A stretch of DNA of 64,000 nucleotides from Faeciplasma sp900553675 (GCA_958428235.1 CAUAFG010000006.1:1-64000), one strand, 5' to 3'. Shown: positions 44,468 to 54,534, counted from the first letter of the stretch. Notes: generated by a model from the letters alone, not told the origin. Numbers and translations: made by a program.

Positions 44468-46546
44468 TTATGCTTTGATTCCTACCCACTCGGCAGAGTC
44501 TTCAAGATAAGAACCATCCGCAAGCTGCGCGGCAACTTTAATGTTGCTTGCGCAGCCCTCTTTTATCTGAACGTTTTTCCACGTGAATACGGTTCCGTTT
44601 TTAGAGCCGCTGCCCATCGAAATGCCGTCAACAAACAACTCAACACTTTCTGCATTTGAGTACGCCTTGATTACAGGAACAAGGCTGGGGCGCTCGGTAA
44701 AGCGCTTTTCGGTCAGATAAAGCATTGGCTTCGGGTTCCAGACCGACTTGTAAAAGTAAAATGCGTCCTTGGGGACACGCTCGCGGGTGGCAAGCCCCTT
44801 GTCGTTCTGCCCCTTGGTATCGCCCTCCTGCCTGCCGTCGGAGGCAAAGTCGAACATACACCATATGTACTTGCCCCAGATATACGGGCGCTCTTCAAGC
44901 TGCCGCCATATGTCCTCGTGCGCAGCTGACTGGTAGTTTTCGGGATGCCGCGCTCCCCGCGAATCAATGTCCTGCGCCCAAACTATATTGTCCTTGTGCT
45001 GAGATATCGCCCCGCCTGCGCCGTATTCGGTTAGGGCAATCGGGCGATTTTCTTTTTTGTGATAATCGTCCAGCCACTTTCCGAAAGCATTGTCAGCACC
45101 GTCGATATACCACCCGAAGTAACGGTTGTAGCCCACAACGTCGCCCGGAAGCTTCATAAACCTGCCCCAGAACTGCGAGTCGGCAAAGGAAACAAGCCTT
45201 AAGCCGCCCTCGGATTTCGCAATTGCGTTAAGCTCGGTGTAGAGGTCGAATATTTCGTCCGACATCTGAAAAAGCTCGTTAGATGTGCCCCAGATTATTA
45301 TTGAAGGATGGTTGTAATTCTGACGGATAAGCTCTCTTAGCTGCTGCCTGAGGTTGCCCGCAAGCCTATCGGCAAGTGTAAGCTTTTCGTCATCCGTCGA
45401 CATCCGATTGACCAATCCTATTTCCGTCCATACGGTAAGCCCAAGCCTGTCGCACAAATCGTATTCATATCTGTTGTGCTGGTAATGAGCCATTCTAACG
45501 GTTGTGCAGCCCAGCTCACGCATCATATTGTAGTCGCGCTCGCGCTGTTCGTTGGTCATAGCCCAGCCGTTTTCAAAGCTGTCCTGATGGTAGTTGACCC
45601 CGTGCAGGTCGTAATGCCGCCCGTTCAGGAAAAATCCGCTTTCGGGGTCGATGTGATACTCTCTAACTCCGAAGTGCTCGATAACTTCATCAAGAATATT
45701 GCCTTCCTCGTCGGTGACAGTCACTTTTGCCGAGTATAAATATGGGTCGTCAACTCCGTTCCAAAGGTGGGGATTGTCAAACGCGATTGATGTATTGTAA
45801 TCGGAATTACCTCCCGCGGGAACTGCCGCCTTGCCGCCGGATGAGCCGACAGTCCCGCCCTGCGCGTCAAGAATATCGACTGTGACGTTAACCGTTTTGC
45901 TGCTGCCACCGTCGTTTGCCAGCCTTACAAGCACACCTATGTCTGCGCAGCCCTCTTTAATTTTGGGAGTGATGTATACCCCCGAACTGCCGAAGTCCAT
46001 CAAATCAATGTGAACCTCAGGCAGGATAATCAGCTTAACATCGCGGTAGATGCCGCCCATCTTGGTAAAGTCGCCCTGATTGGTTATCGGGGCAATGTAA
46101 TCAGTGGGCGCGTTATTGACCTTTACTGCTATTACATTTTCCGAGTCACGCTTTAAAAGCTCGGTGATGTCAAAGCGGAATGCCGCATAGCCGCCCTCAT
46201 GCCTGCCTGCAAAGACTCCGTTTATAAACACCTCGGTCACGGTGTTTGCACCTTCAAATTCGATATAAACCCGCTTGCCGTCAATACTTTCGGAAATGGT
46301 GAATTTCTTTCTGTATCCACCAAGACCACGGTAATAGTGTTCGCCGCCCTCGTCAACTCCCGACCATCCGTCCGCGCCGTCAATGGCGTTCCAGGTGTGT
46401 GGGAGATTGATTGATTTCCAAGCAGAGTCGTCAAAATCCAAACTTTCTATTGCAAGACCTGAAAGCCCATCCGCCTGAGTAAGCTTTAAAAACGACCAGC
46501 CGTCGTTAAAGCTGAGTACTGTTCTTCCTGATTTATTTATTGTCAT
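44468..46546 (-). CDS. GH2 beta-galactosidase/glycosidase (692 aa)
   Basis: The domain order is jelly-roll (FNDGWSFLKL, INLPHTWNAIDG, HYYRGLGGYRKKF), Ig-like, TIM barrel and a C-terminal beta domain. The barrel carries GTSNELF (acid/base Glu) and LTEYGAGG (nucleophile Glu), plus the HYQHNRYEYDLCDRLGL signature of LacZ-like enzymes. No signal peptide. Transcription is on the minus strand after the AraC gene, with a gap of 308 bases that contains the AraC terminator, so it probably has its own promoter. Predicted substrate is a beta-linked galactoside or similar; exact specificity is not readable. Confidence 0.87.
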   Translation of the reverse strand: MTINKSGRTVLSFNDGWSFLKLTQADGLSGLAIESLDFDDSAWKSINLPHTWNAIDGADGWSGVDEGGEHYYRGLGGYRKKFTISESIDGKRVYIEFEGANTVTEVFINGVFAGRHEGGYAAFRFDITELLKRDSENVIAVKVNNAPTDYIAPITNQGDFTKMGGIYRDVKLIILPEVHIDLMDFGSSGVYITPKIKEGCADIGVLVRLANDGGSSKTVNVTVDILDAQGGTVGSSGGKAAVPAGGNSDYNTSIAFDNPHLWNGVDDPYLYSAKVTVTDEEGNILDEVIEHFGVREYHIDPESGFFLNGRHYDLHGVNYHQDSFENGWAMTNEQRERDYNMMRELGCTTVRMAHYQHNRYEYDLCDRLGLTVWTEIGLVNRMSTDDEKLTLADRLAGNLRQQLRELIRQNYNHPSIIIWGTSNELFQMSDEIFDLYTELNAIAKSEGGLRLVSFADSQFWGRFMKLPGDVVGYNRYFGWYIDGADNAFGKWLDDYHKKENRPIALTEYGAGGAISQHKDNIVWAQDIDSRGARHPENYQSAAHEDIWRQLEERPYIWGKYIWCMFDFASDGRQEGDTKGQNDKGLATRERVPKDAFYFYKSVWNPKPMLYLTEKRFTERPSLVPVIKAYSNAESVELFVDGISMGSGSKNGTVFTWKNVQIKEGCASNIKVAAQLADGSYLEDSAEWVGIKA

Positions 46547-46767
46547 ACTATACGCCTCCGAATTGTTGTGTGCAGCACCGTTTGCTGCCGATATATTTTT
46601 TGTTTGAAGCCTTATTTCGTGCCGACTTTAGCTTATTATACCATTTTCGTCTGTTCGGCGATAGTCTTTATAGTAGCTTGATTTTAACATATATTAGGTT
46701 TTTAGCTTATAAGCTTCAAAGCATAAAGCGGGTAAATATGTTTGATTATACGATAAAATTGATCGTT

Positions 46768-46805
46768 AAAAGGCAGACGTCCGATAGAGGAACCGCCTGC
46801 CTTTT
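46768..46805 (-). terminator. Terminator of the AraC gene at 46855
   Basis: AAAAGGCAG (46768-46776) pairs with CTGCCTTTT (46797-46805); on the minus strand it is followed by TTTTAA. About 50 bases after the AraC stop. Confidence 0.75.
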
Positions 46806-46854
46806 GTTAATATATCCTGTAATATGGAAGTCTTACAGCTTAATCGAGAGCGAG

Positions 46855-47607
46855 CTACTTATACATCATTCTGTATGCCGACGGCGAAACGCCTGTAATT
46901 TTCTTGAACTGACGCGAAAAATGCACTACGCTTTCATATCCGCACCTTTCGCCGATTTCGGAAATCGGAAGGTCGGTGTCGGTCATAAGCAGCTTTGCCG
47001 CTTCGATTCGCGCGCTTATCACATCTGCGCCGCAGGTGACCGAAAATGCCGCCTTGTAAATCTCCTGAAAATACGGCTTGCTGACGTGCAGACGCTCCGC
47101 CATGCCGCCTATTGACCATTCTTGCTCAGGGTGTGCGTAAATACTTTTTCTCAGCTCGATAAGCTTAGCCGAGTATGCCGAGCGGTAAACCGAATTGCCC
47201 GAAATCTCCGCAACCTCCGATAAAACTGCCCTCAGCAAAAACTTGCATGCTCGGTAGTTGCAGCGATAGAACGCGTCGGACATAAGCTCGAAATACTCAC
47301 TGATGTTAGCTGCATTGCCAATCGGAATCAGAGTGTCCAATGGTATTGCCGGCAGCTCGTCGGTCTCAAAATGAAGCCAGTCGTTGACGTATTCATCACC
47401 GTAGGCACCATAGCGATGCGGCGTTCGTATATTAAAAAGTATAAACGAGTTCGGCTCGCTGACCACTCTTTCGCCGTCGAGATAAAACACAGCCTTTGTC
47501 TTGACGAACAGTGCAAGATAGCAGTCATACCCATTCGGACGGTAGACCGAAAAGCTGCCGTCGTGCTTTGACTTTGCCGCCGTGCCTATACGCCGGATGT
47601 TGTACAT
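46855..47607 (-). CDS. AraC-family regulator with cupin-like sensor (250 aa)
   Basis: N-terminal cupin-type sugar-sensing domain (about 15-95, with PNGYDCYLALFVKTKAVFYL and FILFNIRTPHRYGAYG) followed by the double HTH (WSIGGMAERLHVSKPYFQEI, then LPISEIGERCGYESVVHFSRQFKKITG). GAGGGAG precedes the ATG. It sits between two GH2 genes on the same strand and is likely their activator (inference). Its first ~50 residues are similar to those of the chimeric gene at 50879, pointing to a lost paralogue. Confidence 0.87.
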   Translation of the reverse strand: MYNIRRIGTAAKSKHDGSFSVYRPNGYDCYLALFVKTKAVFYLDGERVVSEPNSFILFNIRTPHRYGAYGDEYVNDWLHFETDELPAIPLDTLIPIGNAANISEYFELMSDAFYRCNYRACKFLLRAVLSEVAEISGNSVYRSAYSAKLIELRKSIYAHPEQEWSIGGMAERLHVSKPYFQEIYKAAFSVTCGADVISARIEAAKLLMTDTDLPISEIGERCGYESVVHFSRQFKKITGVSPSAYRMMYK

Positions 47608-47649
47608 TTCATAACTCCCTCGCTTCGTATTGTTAGCTTTGATACGAAT

Positions 47650-47678
47650 AATATAGCATATTCAGCCTGAAAGTTCAA
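47650..47678 (-). promoter_or_regulatory. Sigma-A promoter of the AraC gene at 46855
   Basis: Minus-strand TTGAAC (47678-47673), 17 bases, TATATT (47655-47650). Spacer and -10 nearly equal those of the Fic promoter at 17020-17048, so the two promoters share ancestry. Confidence 0.8.
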
Positions 47679-47777
47679 TAAGGGTTTGCTAACAAATTTA
47701 TGTCAGATATGTAGAGCGTACGGCAATCGTCTTTAATATTTCATTTGCGGCGCTAAGACAAAACAGCAGATGTGATA

Positions 47778-49490
47778 TCAGTCTTCAATTCCTGCTCTGC
47801 GGGCAAATATCTTATTAATTATTTCTACATCAAACTTAGGCTCTCGCTGATAGGTGTAAAGCCCGTTTGCCTCCTGCTCAACGTCGTAAAGCTGGGTGTA
47901 GCACAGCCCGAAGATTCTGTCGTTGTCCATAATAGCGTCGGTCAGACCCTTAAGCCGCTCTAAAAACTCATCTTTGGTTTTGGGAGCAGTGCCATAGCCC
48001 CACGCCTCCTGACCTGATTTTTCGCTCCATTGAATCCCGCCGTATTCGCTGACAAACATCGGCTGACCGCAGTATTTCTGCCTGTAGGGAAAGGGGTTCC
48101 AGCGGCTTTCGTCTCCGCCGTCCTTAAATTCGCTCAGCTTGCTTTTGAATGTCTCGGGATTCTGCTCGTAATCGTGGATGTCAAATATGTCCGTAACGAC
48201 ATGGAAATGCCCGCTTGTGTCTATGCAAGGGCGGGTAGGGTCATACAGCTTTGTCTGGCGATAGACGGTCTCGATGATTCTATCGTCCTGCCGTCTGCCG
48301 TCGTAGTCCCACGTTTCATTAAAGGGGCACCAGCCGACTATTGAAGGATGGTTGAAATAGCGTTCTACCGCCTCCTGCCACTCACCTAAAAAGCCGCTCA
48401 GGTTTGCTGGATCGGAATGGTCAAACCCCCAGTTTGCATACTCTCCCCAGACGATGTATCCAAGACGGTCGCAGTGATAAAGAAATCTCGGCTCGAACAC
48501 CTTCTGATGAAGCCGCGCGCCGTTGAAGCCAAGAGCTATGGAAAGCTTGATATCTCTTACAAGTGCTTCCTCATTGGGTGCGGTGTATATTCCGTCGGGA
48601 TAGAATCCCTGATCCAGCACCAGCCGCTGAAAGACCGATTTTCCATTGATTAAGAACTTAACGCCGTCTATGCGGACGCTTCTTAACCCGAAATAGCTCG
48701 ACACCTCATCTTCCCCGAAGCTAAGCTTTATGTCATACAGCCGCCCGTTTCCCGGTTCCCAAAGGTGTTTTTCCTTTAGCAGAAGCTCCAATGAGACAAA
48801 CCTGCCGTCAGATATCGCCGAGCCGCTTGCCATGCTTCTGCCCTCATATGAGACATCAACCGTCAGACGCCCTTTGCCGCAAAGCTCGGCGGTTATGCTT
48901 ATCTTGGAGTTTTCAACGTCGGGGTAGAGCTTAAAGCCTTTTATGTATTCATTAGGGACAAACTCCAGCCAGACAGTCTGCCATATGCCTGTGGTGCGGG
49001 TGTAGTCGCAGCCGTTGGAATAGTAAAGCTCCGACTGCTTTCCGGGCGGCTGACAACCCGAACGAACGTCGTCAACAGCGCAGACGGTAACGGTGTTCTC
49101 TCCCTCGACCGCAAGCTCGGTAATATCAAAGCAGAACGAGGTATATCCGCCGCGATGTCGTCCGACCTCTTTTTTGTTTATGAAGACTATGGCTTCGTAA
49201 TCCACAGCACCAAAGTGTAAAAGAACTCTGCCTGACAGTTGATTCTTGTCGAGACTGAAGCTCCGCCGATACCATACTGCGCTCATAAAATCCTTGCAGC
49301 CCACGCCTGAAAGGCTGCTTTCGGGACAGAAGGGGACAATTATGCTCTGCGAAAGAGAGTCGCGCTCATAAAATCTGCGGTCGATGCCGCTTCTGCCGCT
49401 GTCAATTTCAAATTCCCAGCAGCCGTTTAAATTCTGCCAGCTTTTGCGCATAAACTGCGGATTTGGGTGTTCAGAACGTGGAATAGACAT
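47778..49490 (-). CDS. GH2 glycosidase (570 aa, short form)
   Basis: The probable start is ATG 49490 (MSIPRSEHPNPQFMRKSWQN), the usual opening of this GH2 subgroup; upstream codons are Lys-rich filler. Jelly-roll domain (about 20-170), Ig-like, then TIM barrel with WCPFNETWDYDGRR (acid/base Glu) and FVSEYGGIQW (nucleophile Glu). It stops after the barrel with no DUF4982 or C-terminal Ig domain, normal for the subgroup. No signal peptide. Predicted exo-beta-glycosidase; beta-galactosidase, beta-glucuronidase or arabinosidase-type activity cannot be told apart. It has no close downstream gene before the AraC gene. Confidence 0.85.
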   Translation of the reverse strand: MSIPRSEHPNPQFMRKSWQNLNGCWEFEIDSGRSGIDRRFYERDSLSQSIIVPFCPESSLSGVGCKDFMSAVWYRRSFSLDKNQLSGRVLLHFGAVDYEAIVFINKKEVGRHRGGYTSFCFDITELAVEGENTVTVCAVDDVRSGCQPPGKQSELYYSNGCDYTRTTGIWQTVWLEFVPNEYIKGFKLYPDVENSKISITAELCGKGRLTVDVSYEGRSMASGSAISDGRFVSLELLLKEKHLWEPGNGRLYDIKLSFGEDEVSSYFGLRSVRIDGVKFLINGKSVFQRLVLDQGFYPDGIYTAPNEEALVRDIKLSIALGFNGARLHQKVFEPRFLYHCDRLGYIVWGEYANWGFDHSDPANLSGFLGEWQEAVERYFNHPSIVGWCPFNETWDYDGRRQDDRIIETVYRQTKLYDPTRPCIDTSGHFHVVTDIFDIHDYEQNPETFKSKLSEFKDGGDESRWNPFPYRQKYCGQPMFVSEYGGIQWSEKSGQEAWGYGTAPKTKDEFLERLKGLTDAIMDNDRIFGLCYTQLYDVEQEANGLYTYQREPKFDVEIINKIFARRAGIED

Positions 49491-49689
49491 ATTTATTACT
49501 GCCTTTGCTTTTTTCTTTAAGTTTATATCATAAAATTGCACAAAGTCAAGCGATGGTGATAAAAACCTTTAATTTGAATAATTTTAATGTTTTTCGGGTG
49601 CATAAACGGCAGTCGGAGCGAAAAAATCCGCTGCAATTGTAAGCTGATTATAAAACCTACAATTTATCAAATTGACTTAATTATTGTTA

Positions 49690-49718
49690 TTGACTCGATT
49701 TTTCTTTTAATATATACT
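49690..49718 (+). promoter_or_regulatory. Sigma-A promoter of the GH5 gene
   Basis: TTGACT (49690-49695), 17 bases, TATACT (49713-49718), 36 bases before the GH5 start. Confidence 0.78.
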
Positions 49719-49754
49719 TATATTATCAATATAATCACAATCGGAGGCATGGAT

Positions 49755-50870
49755 ATGTCAATAAAATCATATACATTAAAGCTCACTGCGGTATTAATCA
49801 CCGTAATCATGCTGTTCTGCTCCTGCGCAGCCGCCGAAAAGCCTTCCGCAAGGGTGACTGTCGACGGCACAAAGCTTGTAGTCAACGGCAACGAACTCTG
49901 GCTCAGCGGCATGAACGCCCCTTGGCATAACTGGAACGACTTTGACGGACACATGGATGTCGATTTCTGGGAAAGAGAATTCAAGCGCTTCAAAGAGGAT
50001 AAAATCAACTGCGTGCGAATCTGGGTCAACTGCACCGGCGAGAGCATTGTCGACCTTGGCGGCGACGGCAGCGTTAAATCGGTCAACGAAGCCCACTGGA
50101 CGGATCTTGAAAAGCTGTTTGACCTTGCGCGTGAGAATGAGGTAAACGTAATGGCGACTCTTTTGTCCTTCGACCATTTCAAGGGCGGGGGAGGAAGCGG
50201 TGCGCGCTGGCAGTCGCTTGTAAAAAATCGCGAATTCTGCGACCAATATGCCGAGATGTATGTTAAGGAATTCTGCAACCGCTTCGGCGACAACGAATAC
50301 GTATTCTCGATAGACATAATGAACGAGCCTGACTGGGTATACGAAAACGAGGAGTGCGGCAAGGTTCCGTGGGAAAATCTTAGCTACTTCTTCGGCAAGT
50401 GCGCAGCCACGATTCACGAAAACAGCGATATTTTAGTAACCGTCGGCACTGGAATCATAAAATATAACTCCGAAAAATACGAGGGCGACAAGGTTTCTGA
50501 CGAGTATCTGCAATCCCTCTGCGAAAACGAAAACGCCTATCTCGACTTTTACAGCACACATTATTATAATTGGCAGATGACGTGGTTCTCAACTCCAGTG
50601 GGCAAAACTCCCGAGGAGTTCGGACTTGAAGGCGGCAAGCCCTGCGTTATCGGCGAAACGCATAACGACGACGAAGCCGAAATCAGCCTCAGTCTTTCTG
50701 ACAAGTATAAAGACCTTTACAACAACGGCTGGAGCGGCATACTTGTGTGGTCGCAGACGGACGGCACCGAGGATGTGTGGTATGGCTACAGCAACACATC
50801 AAAAGCCACAAAAGCAATGTATGAATATGTCCGCGAAAAGATTTATCCCAACGAAACTGCGGATGAGTGA
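49755..50870 (+). CDS. Secreted GH5 endoglycanase-type lipoprotein
   Basis: GGAGG at 49743-49747 is correctly spaced for ATG 49755, giving 371 residues; the long upstream frame is promoter sequence. The signal ends in LFCSC (lipobox, Cys24). The clan GH-A barrel shows GMNAPWHNWNDF, NCVRIWVNC, the acid/base Glu191 in DIMNEPDW and the nucleophile Glu301 in VIGETHND. It resembles GH5 mannanase or endoglucanase subfamilies more than exo-enzymes. Anchored outside the membrane, it would cut hemicellulose backbone. It has no carbohydrate-binding module. The chimeric gene at 50879 begins 8 bases after its stop. Confidence 0.85.
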   Translation: MSIKSYTLKLTAVLITVIMLFCSCAAAEKPSARVTVDGTKLVVNGNELWLSGMNAPWHNWNDFDGHMDVDFWEREFKRFKEDKINCVRIWVNCTGESIVDLGGDGSVKSVNEAHWTDLEKLFDLARENEVNVMATLLSFDHFKGGGGSGARWQSLVKNREFCDQYAEMYVKEFCNRFGDNEYVFSIDIMNEPDWVYENEECGKVPWENLSYFFGKCAATIHENSDILVTVGTGIIKYNSEKYEGDKVSDEYLQSLCENENAYLDFYSTHYYNWQMTWFSTPVGKTPEEFGLEGGKPCVIGETHNDDEAEISLSLSDKYKDLYNNGWSGILVWSQTDGTEDVWYGYSNTSKATKAMYEYVREKIYPNETADE

Positions 50871-50878
50871 GGCGGGAT

Positions 50879-51301
50879 ATGATCAGAATAAGAACTTTAG
50901 AGCTTAACTGCTGGCATGATGAAAAATTTGAGATACGCAACATCAGCGGTTCAATCGGATATCTGTTGTTGTTTATTAAGACCAAAGCGGTATTCCGGCT
51001 TGACGGCAAGGCTTCCCCTGTAGACGGCTACATCACCGTTGAAGCCAAGAGCGATCAGGCAACCATCAACATGGCATACATCATCATTTCCAAGGTTCCT
51101 GCTCCCGCTGCCGAAGCTCCCGCAGACAACACCGAAGCAACCGAACCCGAAACCGAGCCTGCACCCGCAGCAGAGACTGAGCAGACCGGAACCGCTCCCG
51201 AAGCAGCCGAGACTGCCAATGTTCCGGAAACCGGAATCACTCTTGCATTAATCCCCGCAGCTGTTGCACTTGCCGCAGTTGTAGTATCCAAAAAGAGATA
51301 A
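50879..51301 (+). pseudogene. Chimera: AraC N-terminus fused to the C-terminus of a sortase-type surface protein
   Basis: The first ~45 residues (MIRIRTLELNCWHDEKFEIR, then LLLFIKTKAVFRLDGK) look like the cupin start of an AraC regulator. From about ASPVDGYITVEAKSDQATIN the protein becomes a surface-protein tail: a Pro/Ala/Glu/Thr-rich wall spacer and then VPETG, a hydrophobic segment and a KKR end, an LPxTG-like sorting signal. No signal peptide is present at the N-terminus, so the sorting signal cannot work. A GGCGGG site makes translation possible. It lies directly behind the GH5 gene. Confidence 0.75.
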
Positions 51302-51395
51302 TTCGATATATTTCTCCTAAGAGGGTATTCTTCCTTATATAATACATCCCAGAACAGTGCCATTACTGTTCAGGGATGTATTATTTTTTGTGCAA

Positions 51396-52355
51396 TTATT
51401 TTTCGTCGCGCCTTGTGCCTTTTCTGTAAGCCGATGGTGTGCATCCGGCGATTTCCGAGAATTTCACGCTGAAATATCCGGTCTGGGCAAAGCTGCATTT
51501 GCCCGCGATTTCGGTTATGCTCATATCGCTGCTTTCCAAAAGCTCCATAGCGCGCGATATCCGGTAGTTGGTGAGGTATTCAAAAGGAGTCTGACGTGTC
51601 TGCTCCTTGAACACGCGTGAGAAATATTCGCGGCTCATATATGCCTCAGAAGCAATCTTCTCAAGGGTAAGCTGCTCGGAATAGTGCTGATGGATAAAGT
51701 CGATGGCAAGCCGGACACGCTCAAGGCTTGCACGACCAACGCCCTTGTGCTGAGTTGTTTTTTCAGCATGGCATATGAGTATTTTCCATATTCTTAAGAT
51801 ATTCGCCTTGACGGTTATTTCTGCGCCGTACTCGTCGCCTTTAAGAAACAGCTCGGGGTGCTTCCACGAAATGGGATCATTGTTGTATGGCGAATAGTCG
51901 TAAAGCGACATTATCTCTATCAAAAGGTCAATAACGTCCGCCTGCCAAGGCTCGCTTCTTCTGAACACCGTATTTATGCGCAGCTCACCTGATATCGACG
52001 GCGAAATATACTTTTCAAAGATAATGTCGGCAGGCTCGCTTAAAAGCTTGTGAGAAAACACCGCCGCGTAAAATACGGTTTCTCTGCTGTTAGAGGTTCG
52101 GTATGCCGAATGAAGCACGTTTGCGGGAATAAAGATGGTCTCTCCTGCCGACAGCGGGTATTCCTCGCCGCCGACGACAAAAACGCATTCCCCGCGTGAA
52201 AGATACAAAAGCTCGCATTCTGTGTGCCAGTGCGAATACAGAATTGAGTATTTTGCGCCGCTTCCAAGCGAGTAATTCGGCGGAACTATGGTCTTGTGCA
52301 ACCCGATAGGGAAGTACTTTGTGCCGTGTGAATATGTTTCGTGGGTGTAATCCAT
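51396..52355 (-). CDS. AraC-family regulator (319 aa), divergent from the GH31-GH51 operon
   Basis: An N-terminal cupin domain (HWHTECELLYLSRGECVFVVG and AGETIFIPANVLHSAY) and C-terminal double HTH (LTLEKIASEAYMSREYFSRV and MSITEIAGKCSFAQTGYFSVKF). AAGGAGGG precedes the ATG. Divergence from the alpha-xylosidase/arabinofuranosidase operon, with 188 bases between, makes it the likely sugar-responsive activator of that operon. Confidence 0.88.
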   Translation of the reverse strand: MDYTHETYSHGTKYFPIGLHKTIVPPNYSLGSGAKYSILYSHWHTECELLYLSRGECVFVVGGEEYPLSAGETIFIPANVLHSAYRTSNSRETVFYAAVFSHKLLSEPADIIFEKYISPSISGELRINTVFRRSEPWQADVIDLLIEIMSLYDYSPYNNDPISWKHPELFLKGDEYGAEITVKANILRIWKILICHAEKTTQHKGVGRASLERVRLAIDFIHQHYSEQLTLEKIASEAYMSREYFSRVFKEQTRQTPFEYLTNYRISRAMELLESSDMSITEIAGKCSFAQTGYFSVKFSEIAGCTPSAYRKGTRRDEK

Positions 52356-52376
52356 ATTATCCCTCCTTATATCATT

Positions 52377-52405
52377 ATTTTATACTTTGTTAAGGCGTAA
52401 GTCAA
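52377..52405 (-). promoter_or_regulatory. Promoter of the AraC gene at 51396
   Basis: Minus-strand TTGACT (52405-52400), 17 bases, TAAAAT (52382-52377). By contrast, upstream of the GH31 gene I see a -10-like TACAAT (52499-52504) but no good -35, as expected for an activator-dependent promoter. Confidence 0.65.
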
Positions 52406-52543
52406 TATAAAATAAATATCTATGGATATAATGCGGCAAAAAATCAATTTTACTAATTTTAATGTCAATATACTGAAAGCGCAGATAAGAAATGTATGCT
52501 ACAATAATATCATATTAAAGCAAAAGCTATAAAGGAGGACAGC

Positions 52544-54508
52544 ATGGGAATCATCAGCATAAAAAACGGAGGGCTGTTTTACACCACCCGTGATGAAAAC
52601 ATTATCATTGAGCCATACGGCAAGAACTGCGCAAGGGTGCGCGCATCACGAAACACCCGCATATCCGATGAAAGGTGGACGCTTCTTGCCCCGGAGGACT
52701 GTCAGGCTGAGGTGCAGCTTGAAGAAAACCGCGGCATCCTTAAAAACGGCAGCCTGACGGTTGTTCTTACAAAATACTGGTCGGGCTTCCAAATAGAATT
52801 TCAAAGAAACGGCGAAACGGTCCTTTCGACAGTTGAAGAGGCGGACGCTGTTACCCGCTACAGCCACATCTCCGGCGATAATTACCGCATATGCATGAAA
52901 TTTGCCGCGCGCGACGAGCATATCTACGGTCTCGGTCAGGAGCAGCAGACCTTCTTCGACCGCAAGGGCTGCACCTATGATCTTGAACACCGAAACATAA
53001 AATCGAGCCTTCCGGTAATATATTCCTCGCTGGGCTACGGCTTTTTGTGGAATAACCCCTCCCCGGGAAAGGTGGAATTCGGACTGAACCGCACCGTTTG
53101 GACGGCGGATTGCTCCTATCAGGCTGACTATCTTGTCTTTGTAGGAGACACTCCGGCGCAGGTGCTGAATACATACTGCCGGCTTACCGGCTTTGCTCCC
53201 AAAATGCCTCAGTGGGCGGCGGGCTTCTGGCAGTCGAAGTGCCGATATAAGTCGCAGGAGGATCTTGTGGAGGCAGCGCGCGAATACCACAGGCGCGGAA
53301 TTCCTGTCGACGCCATAGTTATAGACTTCTTCCACTGGACCGAGCAGGGCAACTGCGATTTCGACCCGAAGTACTGGCAGGATCCGGAGGGTATGATAAA
53401 AGAGCTGAAAGAGATGGGGATGCGCCCGATAGTCTCATACTGGCCGACAATCAATCCCAACAGCCGCAACTGGCAGGAAATGAACGAGCGCAATATGCTT
53501 GTCCGCACCGAAAACGGTCAGTATGGCACCTTTGATTTCTTCGGTCAGCAGACATATGTTGATATGACCAACCCCGAAGCGCGCGACTACGTGTGGGAGC
53601 AGATTCAAAAAACCTATATAAAGTACGGCATACGCACCTTCTGGCTGGATCAGGCAGAGCCTGAGCTTCACCCTCAGCAGTGGAGCAATTTCAGGCTTAA
53701 CGCCGGAAATATGGCTGAATCGGGGCTTTTGTATCCGTATTATTACGCAAAATGCTTCTATGACGGACTGAAATCCGAGGGCGAGGACGAAATCGTCCTT
53801 CTTACCCGCGCGGCATACCCGGGCAGTCAGAAATTCGGCGCGCTTGTGTGGAACGGCGATATAGGCTCGGACTTCTGGGCGCTTCGTCACAGCGTGATAT
53901 CGGGACTTTCAATGGCTATGTGCGGAATTCCATGGTGGAACTCGGATATCGGAGGCTTCCACGGCGCGGATACCGAAAGCGATTATTTCAGAGAGCTTGT
54001 TGTAAGATGGTTCCAGTTCGGCTTGTTCTGCCCTGTTATGAGGCTTCACGGCGACCGCAGAAAGCAGTCGGACTATGTTGACAAATATCCCGATATCATC
54101 TGCAACTTCGGCGGTTATAACGAAATCTGGAAATTCGGCGAATCGGCGTATAACATCATCAAGGAGATTATCGAGCTAAGATATCGCCTAAAGCCGTATA
54201 TACTCGAATGTGCCGAAAGGACATCCGAAACCGGCGAGCCTATAATGCGCCCGATGTTCTTCGATTTCCCCAAGGATGAAAACTGCTACCGCCTTTCCGA
54301 CCAGTATATGTTTGGCAAAGATATCCTGTTTGCCCCGATTTTAGAGCAGGGACAGACCGAGAGGGAGGTATATCTACCCGAAGGAAACTGGATAAGAACG
54401 ACCGATAAAACCGTCGTCAGCGGCGGTAAAACGGTCAAAGCAAAGGCTGAGTTAAATGAATTTATAGCCTACGTCCGCGAGGGCGCAAAGGTGATAGAGC
54501 AGTTTTAG
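52544..54508 (+). CDS. GH31 alpha-xylosidase/alpha-glucosidase-type enzyme
   Basis: This 654-residue cytoplasmic enzyme has AAGGAGG before the ATG. An N-terminal beta-sandwich (about 1-200) precedes the TIM barrel with MPQWAAGFWQSKCRYKSQED, the nucleophile Asp369 in RTFWLDQAEPE and the acid/base Asp439 in VWNGDIGSD. A C-terminal beta domain follows (MFGKDILFAPIL). The LDQAEPE form of the nucleophile motif is like xylan/xyloglucan-related GH31 members, so alpha-xylosidase is favoured over maltase. It is first in an operon with GH51 (26-base gap). Confidence 0.86.
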   Translation: MGIISIKNGGLFYTTRDENIIIEPYGKNCARVRASRNTRISDERWTLLAPEDCQAEVQLEENRGILKNGSLTVVLTKYWSGFQIEFQRNGETVLSTVEEADAVTRYSHISGDNYRICMKFAARDEHIYGLGQEQQTFFDRKGCTYDLEHRNIKSSLPVIYSSLGYGFLWNNPSPGKVEFGLNRTVWTADCSYQADYLVFVGDTPAQVLNTYCRLTGFAPKMPQWAAGFWQSKCRYKSQEDLVEAAREYHRRGIPVDAIVIDFFHWTEQGNCDFDPKYWQDPEGMIKELKEMGMRPIVSYWPTINPNSRNWQEMNERNMLVRTENGQYGTFDFFGQQTYVDMTNPEARDYVWEQIQKTYIKYGIRTFWLDQAEPELHPQQWSNFRLNAGNMAESGLLYPYYYAKCFYDGLKSEGEDEIVLLTRAAYPGSQKFGALVWNGDIGSDFWALRHSVISGLSMAMCGIPWWNSDIGGFHGADTESDYFRELVVRWFQFGLFCPVMRLHGDRRKQSDYVDKYPDIICNFGGYNEIWKFGESAYNIIKEIIELRYRLKPYILECAERTSETGEPIMRPMFFDFPKDENCYRLSDQYMFGKDILFAPILEQGQTEREVYLPEGNWIRTTDKTVVSGGKTVKAKAELNEFIAYVREGAKVIEQF

Positions 54509-54534
54509 TCCACAAAATATCGATGAGGGAAAAT

